This document shows positions 1 to 5,665 of a stretch of DNA of 6,910 nt, one piece after another; the first letter of the stretch is position 1; every line of letters starts with the position of its first letter. This DNA comes from Gemmatimonadota bacterium (lineage in GTDB: Bacteria; ARS69). The notes beneath the pieces are model-generated. The model saw nothing but the letters and a program-made list of their open reading frames with translations. It was not told the DNA's origin and searched no databases. The DNA is taken from positions 1 to 6,910 of the forward strand of contig BQJX01000144.1 in the NCBI GenBank assembly GCA_021604925.1. Reading direction: 5' to 3'. A program made the position numbers and the translations under genes.

Positions 1-5
1 CACGA

Positions 6-36
6 TTCCGATCCATTCGGAACCTCCCATTCCGAA
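6..36. repeat. Triple alternating dyad TTCCGA / TTCGGAA / TTCCGAA
   Basis: TTCCGA (6-11), TTCGGAA (16-22) and TTCCGAA (30-36) alternate in orientation. The middle copy can pair with either neighbour: a 6-bp stem with 17-22 or a 7-bp stem with 30-36. Such an arrangement could be an operator or mutually exclusive hairpins upstream of either the operon or a divergent gene. There is no T-run, so it does not look like an intrinsic terminator. Chance occurrence is possible. Confidence 0.3.
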
Positions 37-130
37 CCGGGAAGCCCGCCTCCGCCGCGGCCCGTTCGCCCGTCTCTGCGGCCCCCACAGGCGCTCCTGC
101 GGCCTGCCGCCCCGTCCGCGTTCTTGGCCC

Positions 131-159
131 GTCGTTTGCTAAGGAGCGAAGCGAACGGC
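131..159. repeat. Hairpin with purine-rich loop
   Basis: Bases 131-140 (GTCGTTTGCT) pair with 150-159 (AGCGAACGGC) over 10 bp, including two G-U wobbles on the + strand transcript. The 9-nt loop is AAGGAGCGA. The loop carries an AAGGAG motif resembling a Shine-Dalgarno. No start codon follows at a useful distance and no T-run follows, so neither a leader peptide nor a terminator is supported. It could be an mRNA leader structure. Confidence 0.3.
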
Positions 160-208
160 CCTGAGCCCCGGCGGTCCCCAATGGCCCGCCGAACCGGCTC
201 GAGGCACA

Positions 209-222
209 GCGCAATCTTGCGC
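209..222. promoter_or_regulatory. 14-bp palindrome abutting the first ribosome-binding site
   Basis: GCGCAATCTTGCGC is symmetric in its 6-bp arms (GCGCAA / TTGCGC) around a 2-nt centre. It ends exactly where the GGAGG of the first gene begins. As DNA it resembles a small operator half-site pair. As RNA it could form a 5-bp stem with a 4-nt loop next to the ribosome-binding site. Its role is inferred from position only. Confidence 0.35.
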
Positions 223-227
223 GGAGG
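223..227 (+). promoter_or_regulatory. Strong Shine-Dalgarno of the first operon gene
   Basis: GGAGG at 223-227, extended by A-A-G, sits 8 nt before the ATG at 236. This is close to ideal spacing and is a better site than those of the next two genes, whose GGAGGA abuts the start codon. It fixes the start of the acidic protein and suggests the genes downstream rely on translational coupling. Confidence 0.75.
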
Positions 228-235
228 AAGTCACC

Positions 236-481
236 ATGGGACGTACGCGGCGCCACTCGTTGAATGATCTTCTTGAGAAGCCCGCCCGGCAGGTCAAGGA
301 GGAGAAGGCCTCGCAGTGGAACTCCGGTTCGGACGATGTGGAGTTCAGCTGGGACGACGATGAAGACGAGGACGAAGACGAGGACGACGACAGCTTCCTG
401 GATGAGCCGTGGGACGAAAGCGACGACGACGATGACAGTTCGTGGATGCAGCCCCACCGCAGATCGGCGGCGGAGGAGTGA
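236..481 (+). CDS. Small hyper-acidic protein of unknown function
   Basis: This 81-residue protein has no family I recognise. It has two parts. Residues 1-24 are basic to mixed (R3, R5, R6, K15, R18, K21, K24) and could form a short helix. Residues 33-68 are extremely acidic: an unbroken run of 13 Asp/Glu at 40-52, then DEPWDES and five Asp at 63-67. Aromatic residues (F37, W38, F54, W59, W70) punctuate the acid stretch. There is no signal peptide or membrane segment, so it is probably cytoplasmic and largely disordered. The ATG at 236 has a near-ideal Shine-Dalgarno. The stop overlaps the SET-domain gene in a GTGA, which implies coupled translation. Acid tails of this type occur in nucleic-acid mimics, histone-chaperone-like proteins and RNA polymerase delta subunits, but no such identity can be claimed. 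With only three lysines, all N-terminal, it could be a substrate or partner of the adjacent methyltransferase (inference). Confidence 0.75.
   Translation: MGRTRRHSLNDLLEKPARQVKEEKASQWNSGSDDVEFSWDDDEDEDEDEDDDSFLDEPWDESDDDDDSSWMQPHRRSAAEE
353..391 (+). repeat. Imperfect GAN trinucleotide tract encoding 13 acidic residues
   Basis: Thirteen consecutive GAC, GAT, GAA or GAG codons run from 353 to 391. A second tract of five Asp codons lies at 422-436. The alternating GAC-GAG/GAA pattern looks like slippage-prone microsatellite DNA kept in frame, so length variation between strains is expected. Confidence 0.7.
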
Positions 482-1062
482 TCGGCGACGCCACCCGAGA
501 GAACCTGCGCCGCGCGCTGCCAGTCCACGACCTGGCCAGCTTCTGGATCCAGGTCGGACCGTCGAACACGGGACAAGGGGTCTTTGCCCGTCGGCCCATC
601 TCGGCCGGCCAGCGGATCCTGGACTTCCGTGGAGAGGCCATCGACTTTCCGGGAACGCTGGCCATGGGCGACAGCGAGTGCAATGCCCTTCAGATCGGCT
701 CCAATCTCTATCTGGATCTGGAGCCGCCCGGCTGTCTGGTGAACCACTCCTGTGAGCCGAACGCCGGGGTCCGGGACGGCACGCATCTCGTGGTCCTCAG
801 GGACGTGGCGGCCGGCGAGGAAATCACGTTCGACTACTCGACCACGATGGACGAGAACCACTGGACCCTGCAGTGCCTGTGTGGCTCGGCGACCTGCCGG
901 GGGACAATCCGGGACTTCCGCTGGTTGCCGGAGTCCCGTAAGCTGGCACTGATCCGGCAGGGAATCGTGCCGGCCTTCATTGTCGCCGTGGAGATCGACA
1001 GCGGCCGGCTCTCGGCCGAACAGATCGACACGGCTTGCGGGACGGACCGCCGCGGAGGATGA
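478..1062 (+). CDS. SET-domain protein lysine methyltransferase
   Basis: The predicted 194-aa protein is a compact SET-domain methyltransferase, a family that transfers a methyl group from S-adenosylmethionine to protein lysines. Visible landmarks: the SET-I start with G32-x-G34-V-F-A (NTGQGVFA), the NHSCEPN motif at residues 89-95 (SAM pocket), GEEITFDYS at 113-121 with the usual catalytic-site Tyr120, and a post-SET cysteine cluster C133-x-C135-G-x3-C140-R that normally binds zinc with the Cys of the NHSC motif. The SET core fills nearly the whole protein, leaving a helical tail of about 45 residues. The chosen start is the GTG at 478, which overlaps the stop of the acidic gene as GTGA. A GTG at 442 in the same frame would add 12 residues but has no Shine-Dalgarno. 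The target protein is unknown; the coupled acidic protein is one candidate. The family call is secure from the motifs; the activity is inferred. Confidence 0.88.
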   Translation: MIGDATRENLRRALPVHDLASFWIQVGPSNTGQGVFARRPISAGQRILDFRGEAIDFPGTLAMGDSECNALQIGSNLYLDLEPPGCLVNHSCEPNAGVRDGTHLVVLRDVAAGEEITFDYSTTMDENHWTLQCLCGSATCRGTIRDFRWLPESRKLALIRQGIVPAFIVAVEIDSGRLSAEQIDTACGTDRRGG

Positions 1063-2198
1063 CAGTGCAACCCTCGGATCGCAGACCGGAGGAATCTCCC
1101 CCGGTCGATCCGACCGAGCCCACCCCGGACGGTACCGCCGGGTTCCTCGACGCCGCCAGTCCGGCCGAGGGCCCCGCCTTGGCGTCCTGGCAGGAGGATC
1201 GTCGCCTGGCGGCGGATCCCGACGCCGACGTGGACGCTCGGCTTGAGAGCTTCGAGAACATCTTCGAGTCCGAGATCGGCGACACCTCGCTTTCGCGCGC
1301 TCGCAACATCGAGCGGGAAGTCGGGATCCGCCAGCTCTACGTGAAGTTCGAGGGCGGCAACTCCACCGGTACCCAGAAGGACCGCATCGCGTTTGCCCAG
1401 GTGATGGACGCCCTCCGTCGCGGGTACGATGCGATCACCGCCGCATCCTGCGGGAACTACGGCGTGGCCATTGCGCTGGCGGCCTCGTGCGCCGGGATTC
1501 GCTGCCTGGTGTTCGTGCCCCAGGGGTATCGGACGCGCCGCGTCGCCGAGATCGAGACGCTGGGCGCGGAAGTGGTTCGGGTGCCGGGCGACTACGAGAA
1601 CGCGGTGGTGGCTTCCAAGGAGCGGGCCACCCGCGACGAGGTGTACGACGCCAACGCCGGCGGCGCCAACACGATTCTCCAGCTGCGCGCCTACGGCGAG
1701 ATCGCCTACGAGATCTACGACGAACTGCGGGATGCCCCGGCGGCCGTGGCGGTCCCCGTTTCGAACGGGACCACGCTGGCGGGGATTCATCACGGGTTCG
1801 TGAGTCTGTACCGACGCGGCAAGACGTCGCGGATTCCGCGCATGATTGCGGGTTCCACGTTTCGCAAGAACCCCATCGTGCACTCCTTCGTCACCGGTTC
1901 CGCGAAGTGCCTGGATCTGAACCCCGATCGGGTGCACGAGTCGCCGATCAACGAGCCGCTCGTGAACTGGCACTCTTCCGACGGCCAGACCGCCCTGGAC
2001 GCCGTTCGCGGATCCAACGGCTGGGCGTCCTACGCCAGTGACCGCGCCATGCGGCAGTGCGCCCGGGATCTGCGCGAGCGCGAGGGACTGAGTGGCTTGC
2101 CGGCATCGATGGCAGGGCTGATCGCCCTGACCGATCCTACCCACCGGGATTCCCTCTCGGGAGACCGGTACGTGGCAGTGGTCACGGGAAGAGGTTGA
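1059..2198 (+). CDS. Threonine-synthase-like PLP-dependent enzyme (fold type II)
   Basis: This 379-aa protein belongs to the tryptophan-synthase-beta/threonine-synthase (PALP) superfamily, whose members do beta- or gamma-elimination and replacement on amino acids using pyridoxal phosphate. Evidence: EGGNSTGTQKDR at 98-109, in which K107 is the predicted Schiff-base lysine (threonine synthase usually reads NPTGSFKDR here); SCGNYG at 130-135, the asparagine loop that grips the cofactor; PVSNGTTLAG at 233-242, in the place of the phosphate-binding glycine loop but poor in glycine; and a TGRG end typical of threonine synthases. A Pro/Glu/Asp-rich N-terminal tail of about 45 residues precedes the catalytic domain. 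The ATG at 1059 is chosen because it overlaps the SET stop as ATGA; a TTG at 1035 would add eight residues. Alternatives are cysteate-synthase-, diaminopropionate-lyase- or cysteine-synthase-like activities. Given the altered Lys and Gly loops, housekeeping threonine synthase is not the safest reading. Confidence 0.87.
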   Translation: MTVQPSDRRPEESPPVDPTEPTPDGTAGFLDAASPAEGPALASWQEDRRLAADPDADVDARLESFENIFESEIGDTSLSRARNIEREVGIRQLYVKFEGGNSTGTQKDRIAFAQVMDALRRGYDAITAASCGNYGVAIALAASCAGIRCLVFVPQGYRTRRVAEIETLGAEVVRVPGDYENAVVASKERATRDEVYDANAGGANTILQLRAYGEIAYEIYDELRDAPAAVAVPVSNGTTLAGIHHGFVSLYRRGKTSRIPRMIAGSTFRKNPIVHSFVTGSAKCLDLNPDRVHESPINEPLVNWHSSDGQTALDAVRGSNGWASYASDRAMRQCARDLREREGLSGLPASMAGLIALTDPTHRDSLSGDRYVAVVTGRG

Positions 2199-2200
2199 GA

Positions 2201-3304
2201 ATGAGCAAGAGGGTTGCGGATCGGTTCCCGGAAGGGAACGCGGTCGTCTATTGCGAGCAGGCGTTCGGCACCACGAACGGAAAGACGGCCCACGGCCTGG
2301 TGAGGCGCACCCGGCGCTACCAGGTGACGTGCGTGATCGACTCCGCGCGCGACGGACAGGATGCCGGAGAGGTGCTGGACCGCCGGCCCAGCGGGATCCC
2401 CATCGTTGCCAACCTGGCGGCCGCGGTGGCGCAGGCCGAGCGGGCCGGAACGCCGGCTACCCATTTCGTGGTGGGCCTGGCGCCGGACGGCGGACGTCTG
2501 GCGGGCGCGGACCGTGCCTGCGTCCTGCAGGCGATCGCCGCGGGCCTCCACGTGGACTGCGGTCTTCACGACTTCCTCTCGGAGGACCGTGAAATCGCCG
2601 CCGCCGCCGAGGAGATGGGCGTCCGGATCCGGGACATCCGCAAGCCTCCTCCCCGTTCCGAGCTTCACTTCTTTTCGGGCAAGATCGAGGAAGTGCAGTC
2701 CACGCGCATCGCGCTGCTGGGCACCGACTCGGCGGTGGGCAAACGCACCACCGCGTGGGTACTCGTGGACGGGCTCGAGAAACGCGGGGTGTCGGCCGTG
2801 ATGGCGGGCACCGGGCAGACGGCCTGGCTCCAGGGCGCCGCCTACTCGTTCATCCTGGATTCCACGGTGAACGACTTCGTATCGGGCGAGATCGAGCACA
2901 TGGTGTGGTCCGCCTGGAACGACCTGAAACCGGACGTGATCGTGCTGGAAGGCCAGGGGAGCCTCATGAATCCGGCCTACCCCGGCGGCTTCGAGCTCCT
3001 GGCCGCGGGGCGCCCTTCGTTCGTCATCCTGCAGCACGCTCCGGCGCGCCAGGAGTACGACGGATTTCCCGGGTTCCCCATGCACCCGCTCCCGGAGCAG
3101 ATCCGCGCGATCGAGATGATCTCGGGCCGTCCGGTCGTGGCCATCACCGTGAACCACGAGGGGCTGCGTCCCGAAGACGTGCCGGCCGTCTGCGCCGGGA
3201 TCCGGAAAGAGACCGGACTTCCCGCGCACGACGTGCTCCTGGAGGGCGCCGGCCCGCTCGTGGAATCGCTCGCTCCGCACCTGGGCGGAGTGGCCTCACG
3301 ATGA
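2201..3304 (+). CDS. DUF1611 family P-loop protein, DgcN-like (possible D-amino-acid N-acetyltransferase)
   Basis: This 367-aa protein has the two-part build of DUF1611 proteins: an N-terminal Rossmann-like domain (about 1-150, with VIDSARDGQDAG near 45-56 and GLHDFLSED at 121-129) and a C-terminal P-loop domain. The P-loop is GTDSAVGKRTT at 174-184, with K181 the nucleotide-binding lysine. Further family landmarks are AGTGQTAWLQG at 202-212, EGQGSL at 250-255 and HAPARQEYDGFP at 279-290. The family was long uncharacterised. DgcN from marine Proteobacteria, a DUF1611 member, is reported to N-acetylate D-glutamate, working with the racemase DgcA. An enolase-superfamily epimerase like DgcA lies two domains downstream here, so a similar role is plausible. 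The start at 2201 has GAGG six bases upstream and lies 2 nt after the PLP gene's stop. The family call is firm; the substrate is inferred from the homologous pair. Confidence 0.88.
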   Translation: MSKRVADRFPEGNAVVYCEQAFGTTNGKTAHGLVRRTRRYQVTCVIDSARDGQDAGEVLDRRPSGIPIVANLAAAVAQAERAGTPATHFVVGLAPDGGRLAGADRACVLQAIAAGLHVDCGLHDFLSEDREIAAAAEEMGVRIRDIRKPPPRSELHFFSGKIEEVQSTRIALLGTDSAVGKRTTAWVLVDGLEKRGVSAVMAGTGQTAWLQGAAYSFILDSTVNDFVSGEIEHMVWSAWNDLKPDVIVLEGQGSLMNPAYPGGFELLAAGRPSFVILQHAPARQEYDGFPGFPMHPLPEQIRAIEMISGRPVVAITVNHEGLRPEDVPAVCAGIRKETGLPAHDVLLEGAGPLVESLAPHLGGVASR

Positions 3305-5661
3305 CGGTGCCCAAGAGCCTGCGCGCCCTGGCCGTGATCGATCGGCTGGAGGTGGGCCCGCCGCAGATCGAGCCGAAACGCGTCACGGTTCCCTACTCGG
3401 TCACCGTGGGCGATCGCACCGATTCCATGGACCTGATCTACCGCTGGGAAGAAGACGTGCTCCGCCCCGACCACGCGGACGATCGGAATCTCGCCGCCAT
3501 GATCGGAGCGCAGGTGGCGCTCAACTACGGGCTGTTCTGCCGCGAGATCCACTTCCACGGCGAGTTGGACGACGCCGACCGCGCCTTCCTCCACAAGATG
3601 ATGGACAACACGTCGCGCGAGATCTACGTGCACCGCATCCTGGACGAGAATCCGTTCATCCTGCGCGACACGCTCCCGAAACCGGTGCGCGCGGAACGCT
3701 ACACGCAGGCGGAGCTGATCTTCGACGGACCCGGGGCGCCGCCCCGCCGGACCGTCTGGAGCGAGCACTCCTCGCGGCACGCGATTCTCTCTTCCGGAGG
3801 GAAGGACAGCCTGCTCACGCAGGGGTTGCTGCGCGAACTCGGCGCGGAAACCCATCCGATCTTCGTGAACGAGTCGGGGCGGCACTGGTACACCGCTCTC
3901 AATGCGTATCGCCACTTCCAGGACAACGTTCCCAACACGTCGCGCGTGTGGACCAACAGCGACCGCATCTTTCCCTGGATGCTCCGGCACCTTCCCTTCG
4001 TGCGGAAGGACTTCGCCCGGGTCCGCGCCGATATCTATCCCATCCGGCTGTGGACCGTGGCCGTGTTCCTGTTCGGCGCGTTGCCGCTGCTGAGGGCGCG
4101 CGGCATCGGCCGCCTGGTGGTCGGCGACGAGTACGACACATCCGTCCGGGGAACGCGGCACGGGATCACGCACTACGACGGCCTCTACGATCAGAGCCGC
4201 TGGTTCGACGCGTCGCTGACCCGGTACTTCCATCGCAAGGGCTGGGCGGTGAGCCAGTTCTCGGTGCTTCGTCCGCTGTCGGAGCTGCTGATCCAGGACA
4301 TCCTGACCAAGCGCTACCCCGATCTCCACCGCCACCAGGTGTCGTGCCATGCGGGACATCTGGAGGGGGAACGCGTGCATCCGTGCGGCCGCTGCGAGAA
4401 GTGCCGCCGCATCGTGGGGATGCTGCGGGCGTTCGGCGCGGACGCGGGGCGCTGCGGCTACACCCCCGAACAGATCGAACACTGTCTGAAGGAGTTGCCC
4501 AAGCGCAAGGTCAAGCAGGAGGCCGCGGGCGTGTCCCACCTGCTGGCGATTCTCGCGGCGCAAGGCGCCATTCCGGAAGTGGCCGGCGCGCGCGAGCACC
4601 CGGAGATCCGCAAGGTACGAATCGACGCGGAGCGTTCGCCGCTCGACGGCGTCCCGCTGGACATTCGAGGGCCTCTGCTCGAGATCTTCCTGGAACACTC
4701 GGACGGCGCGGTCCGTCGCGAAGGTCGCCGCTGGGCCGACGTGGACCTGCGGAGCGATCCGGAGATGCATCGACCGTACGCGTTCGACCACCGCGCCCGC
4801 AACGGCGAACCGCCGACCGCGGGCGCCCACAAGGGAGCCAAAGGCATGCGAGACCGTCCCATCCTGCCCAGCGACGAAAAGCGGTTCCACGTGCTGGGAG
4901 ATCTCACCTGGCCGGAGGCGCGCGATCGCCTCAAGGCCGTGGACCTGGCGCTCCTGCCCGTCGGCGCGACGGAGCAGCACGGCCCCCACTCCCCCATCGA
5001 CACGGACTCGTTCGATGCGCAGTACCTGTCGGAGCAGGTGGCGCAGGCGTGCACGGATCCGAAACCGCTGGTGCTGCCGCTGATCCCGTACGGCGTCTCC
5101 TACCACCACGAGGATTTCCCCGGGACCATCAGCGTCACGAACGAGACGCTGGCGCGCTTCGTGTACGAAGTGGGCATGGAAGCCGCACGCAACGGCATCA
5201 ACAAGCTGGTGATCGTGAACGGTCACGGCGGCAACGCACCGACCCTTCAGTTCGCCTGCCAGATGATCAATCGCGACGCCCACATCTTCACCTGCGTGGA
5301 TACGGGCGAGACGTCCGATGAGGACGTGGACGCCATCGCCGAGACGCCCAACGACGTCCACGCGGGAGAGATCGAGACCAGCACCACGCTGGCGGTCCGC
5401 CCCCACCTGGTGGACATGAAGAAGGCGCGCCGGTTCGTTCCGCGCTTCTCCAGCGACTACCTGGACTTCAGCGGCAAGCGAAGTGTGGAGTGGTACGCCC
5501 GCACGGAGAAGATCTCCAAGCAGGGCATGCTGGGCGACCCCACCAAGGCCACCGTGGAGAAGGGCGAGCGCCTCTGGGACGTCATCATCGGCAACCTCGT
5601 GGAACTCGTGGAGGAGCTGAAGCGCATGACGCTCGACGAGATCTACGAGAAGCGGTACTGA
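3301..5661 (+). CDS. Fused PP-loop ATP-pyrophosphatase (MurL/QueC-like) and creatininase-family amidohydrolase
   Basis: The open frame codes for 786 aa in two halves. Residues 1-500 are a PP-loop enzyme: an N-terminal mixed domain (1-155), the ATP-binding SGGKDS at 165-170, a pyrophosphatase core, and a Cys cluster C349-x12-C362-x2-C365-x2-C368 like the zinc site of QueC. Such enzymes adenylate a substrate carboxyl or carbonyl. The extra domain before the PP-loop and the length of the first half resemble, from memory, MurL, the ATP-dependent UDP-MurNAc-L-Ala-L-Glu epimerase, more than QueC, which starts directly at the PP-loop. Residues 516-786 are a complete creatininase-family domain (see 4846-5661). 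The start at 3301 overlaps the DUF1611 stop as ATGA. The join (about 500-515) is a low-complexity, Gly/Ala/Pro-rich linker followed by a ribosome-binding site and ATG, so the second half may also be made alone. A lost stop codon or a sequencing error is the rival explanation for the fusion. Domain calls are secure; substrates are unknown. Confidence 0.82.
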   Translation: MTVPKSLRALAVIDRLEVGPPQIEPKRVTVPYSVTVGDRTDSMDLIYRWEEDVLRPDHADDRNLAAMIGAQVALNYGLFCREIHFHGELDDADRAFLHKMMDNTSREIYVHRILDENPFILRDTLPKPVRAERYTQAELIFDGPGAPPRRTVWSEHSSRHAILSSGGKDSLLTQGLLRELGAETHPIFVNESGRHWYTALNAYRHFQDNVPNTSRVWTNSDRIFPWMLRHLPFVRKDFARVRADIYPIRLWTVAVFLFGALPLLRARGIGRLVVGDEYDTSVRGTRHGITHYDGLYDQSRWFDASLTRYFHRKGWAVSQFSVLRPLSELLIQDILTKRYPDLHRHQVSCHAGHLEGERVHPCGRCEKCRRIVGMLRAFGADAGRCGYTPEQIEHCLKELPKRKVKQEAAGVSHLLAILAAQGAIPEVAGAREHPEIRKVRIDAERSPLDGVPLDIRGPLLEIFLEHSDGAVRREGRRWADVDLRSDPEMHRPYAFDHRARNGEPPTAGAHKGAKGMRDRPILPSDEKRFHVLGDLTWPEARDRLKAVDLALLPVGATEQHGPHSPIDTDSFDAQYLSEQVAQACTDPKPLVLPLIPYGVSYHHEDFPGTISVTNETLARFVYEVGMEAARNGINKLVIVNGHGGNAPTLQFACQMINRDAHIFTCVDTGETSDEDVDAIAETPNDVHAGEIETSTTLAVRPHLVDMKKARRFVPRFSSDYLDFSGKRSVEWYARTEKISKQGMLGDPTKATVEKGERLWDVIIGNLVELVEELKRMTLDEIYEKRY
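4831..4848 (+). promoter_or_regulatory. Internal ribosome-binding site and ATG for the creatininase half
   Basis: AAGGGAG (4831-4837) lies 8 nt before an in-frame ATG at 4846. The ATG falls just where creatininase-family proteins normally begin. The site lies in the linker, which suggests that a free 271-aa amidohydrolase can be translated from the same message, or that two genes have recently merged. Confidence 0.5.
4846..5661 (+). other. Creatininase-family amidohydrolase domain (possible separate product)
   Basis: This 271-residue unit has the full length and all main motifs of the creatininase family, metal-dependent enzymes that open cyclic or linear amides (creatinine, formamidopyrimidines, the mycofactocin precursor peptide via MftE). 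Numbered from the internal ATG, the motifs are ATEQHGPH at 41-48 with ligands E43 and H45, D54 in IDTDSFDA (11 residues after E43, as in creatininase itself), YHHEDFPGTIS at 86-96, NGHGGN at 125-130 with H127, and HAGEIETS at 172-179 with E175. All expected metal ligands are present, so it should be active. The substrate cannot be told from sequence. It shares its reading frame with the PP-loop enzyme upstream, and its neighbours point to an amino-acid or peptide amide. Confidence 0.85.
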
Positions 5662-5665
5662 GCCT

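Larger units (their letters stand above)
1..235. other. Non-coding leader upstream of the operon
   Basis: No convincing gene occupies this stretch. It is GC-rich and holds several small inverted repeats, listed separately (6-36, 131-159, 209-222). No good sigma-70 promoter could be picked out, so the operon promoter is unplaced. On the minus strand an ATG at 16-14 is preceded, six bases upstream, by GGGAGG (complement of 23-28). This could be the start of a divergent gene with only five codons in the window, in which case the region would be a two-way promoter region. That is too little sequence to call a gene. Confidence 0.6.

Noticed and set aside
1..30. Divergent minus-strand gene starting at 16 or 30
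   Set aside because: GGGAGG with 6-nt spacing before the ATG at 16 is attractive, but only five to ten codons lie in the window and no protein can be recognised.
442..477. Earlier GTG start for the SET gene at 442
   Set aside because: No Shine-Dalgarno precedes it and the added residues are a Gly/Pro-rich reading of the acidic gene's end. GTG at 478 matches the overlap pattern of the operon.
139..861. Minus-strand open frame of 240 codons with a poly-Ser tract
   Set aside because: The poly-Ser run is only the reverse reading of the acidic-codon tract on the + strand. No start signal or motif supports it.
1035..1058. Earlier TTG start for the PLP enzyme at 1035
   Set aside because: The ATG at 1059 overlaps the previous stop in the same ATGA manner as other junctions. 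The earlier TTG cannot be excluded but adds only eight residues outside the catalytic domain.
834..2144. Minus-strand open frame of 436 codons opposite the PLP enzyme
   Set aside because: Antisense shadow: no motifs, no ribosome-binding site of note, and the + strand frame holds the PLP-enzyme motifs.
2030..3280. Minus-strand open frame of 416 codons opposite the DUF1611 gene
   Set aside because: Antisense shadow; the P-loop and DUF1611 landmarks lie on the + strand.
2755..3300. Upstream extension of the fused gene to a start at 2755
   Set aside because: It would overlap the P-loop domain of the DUF1611 gene out of frame and adds only an Arg/Gly-rich stretch. The ATGA overlap at 3301 is the natural start.
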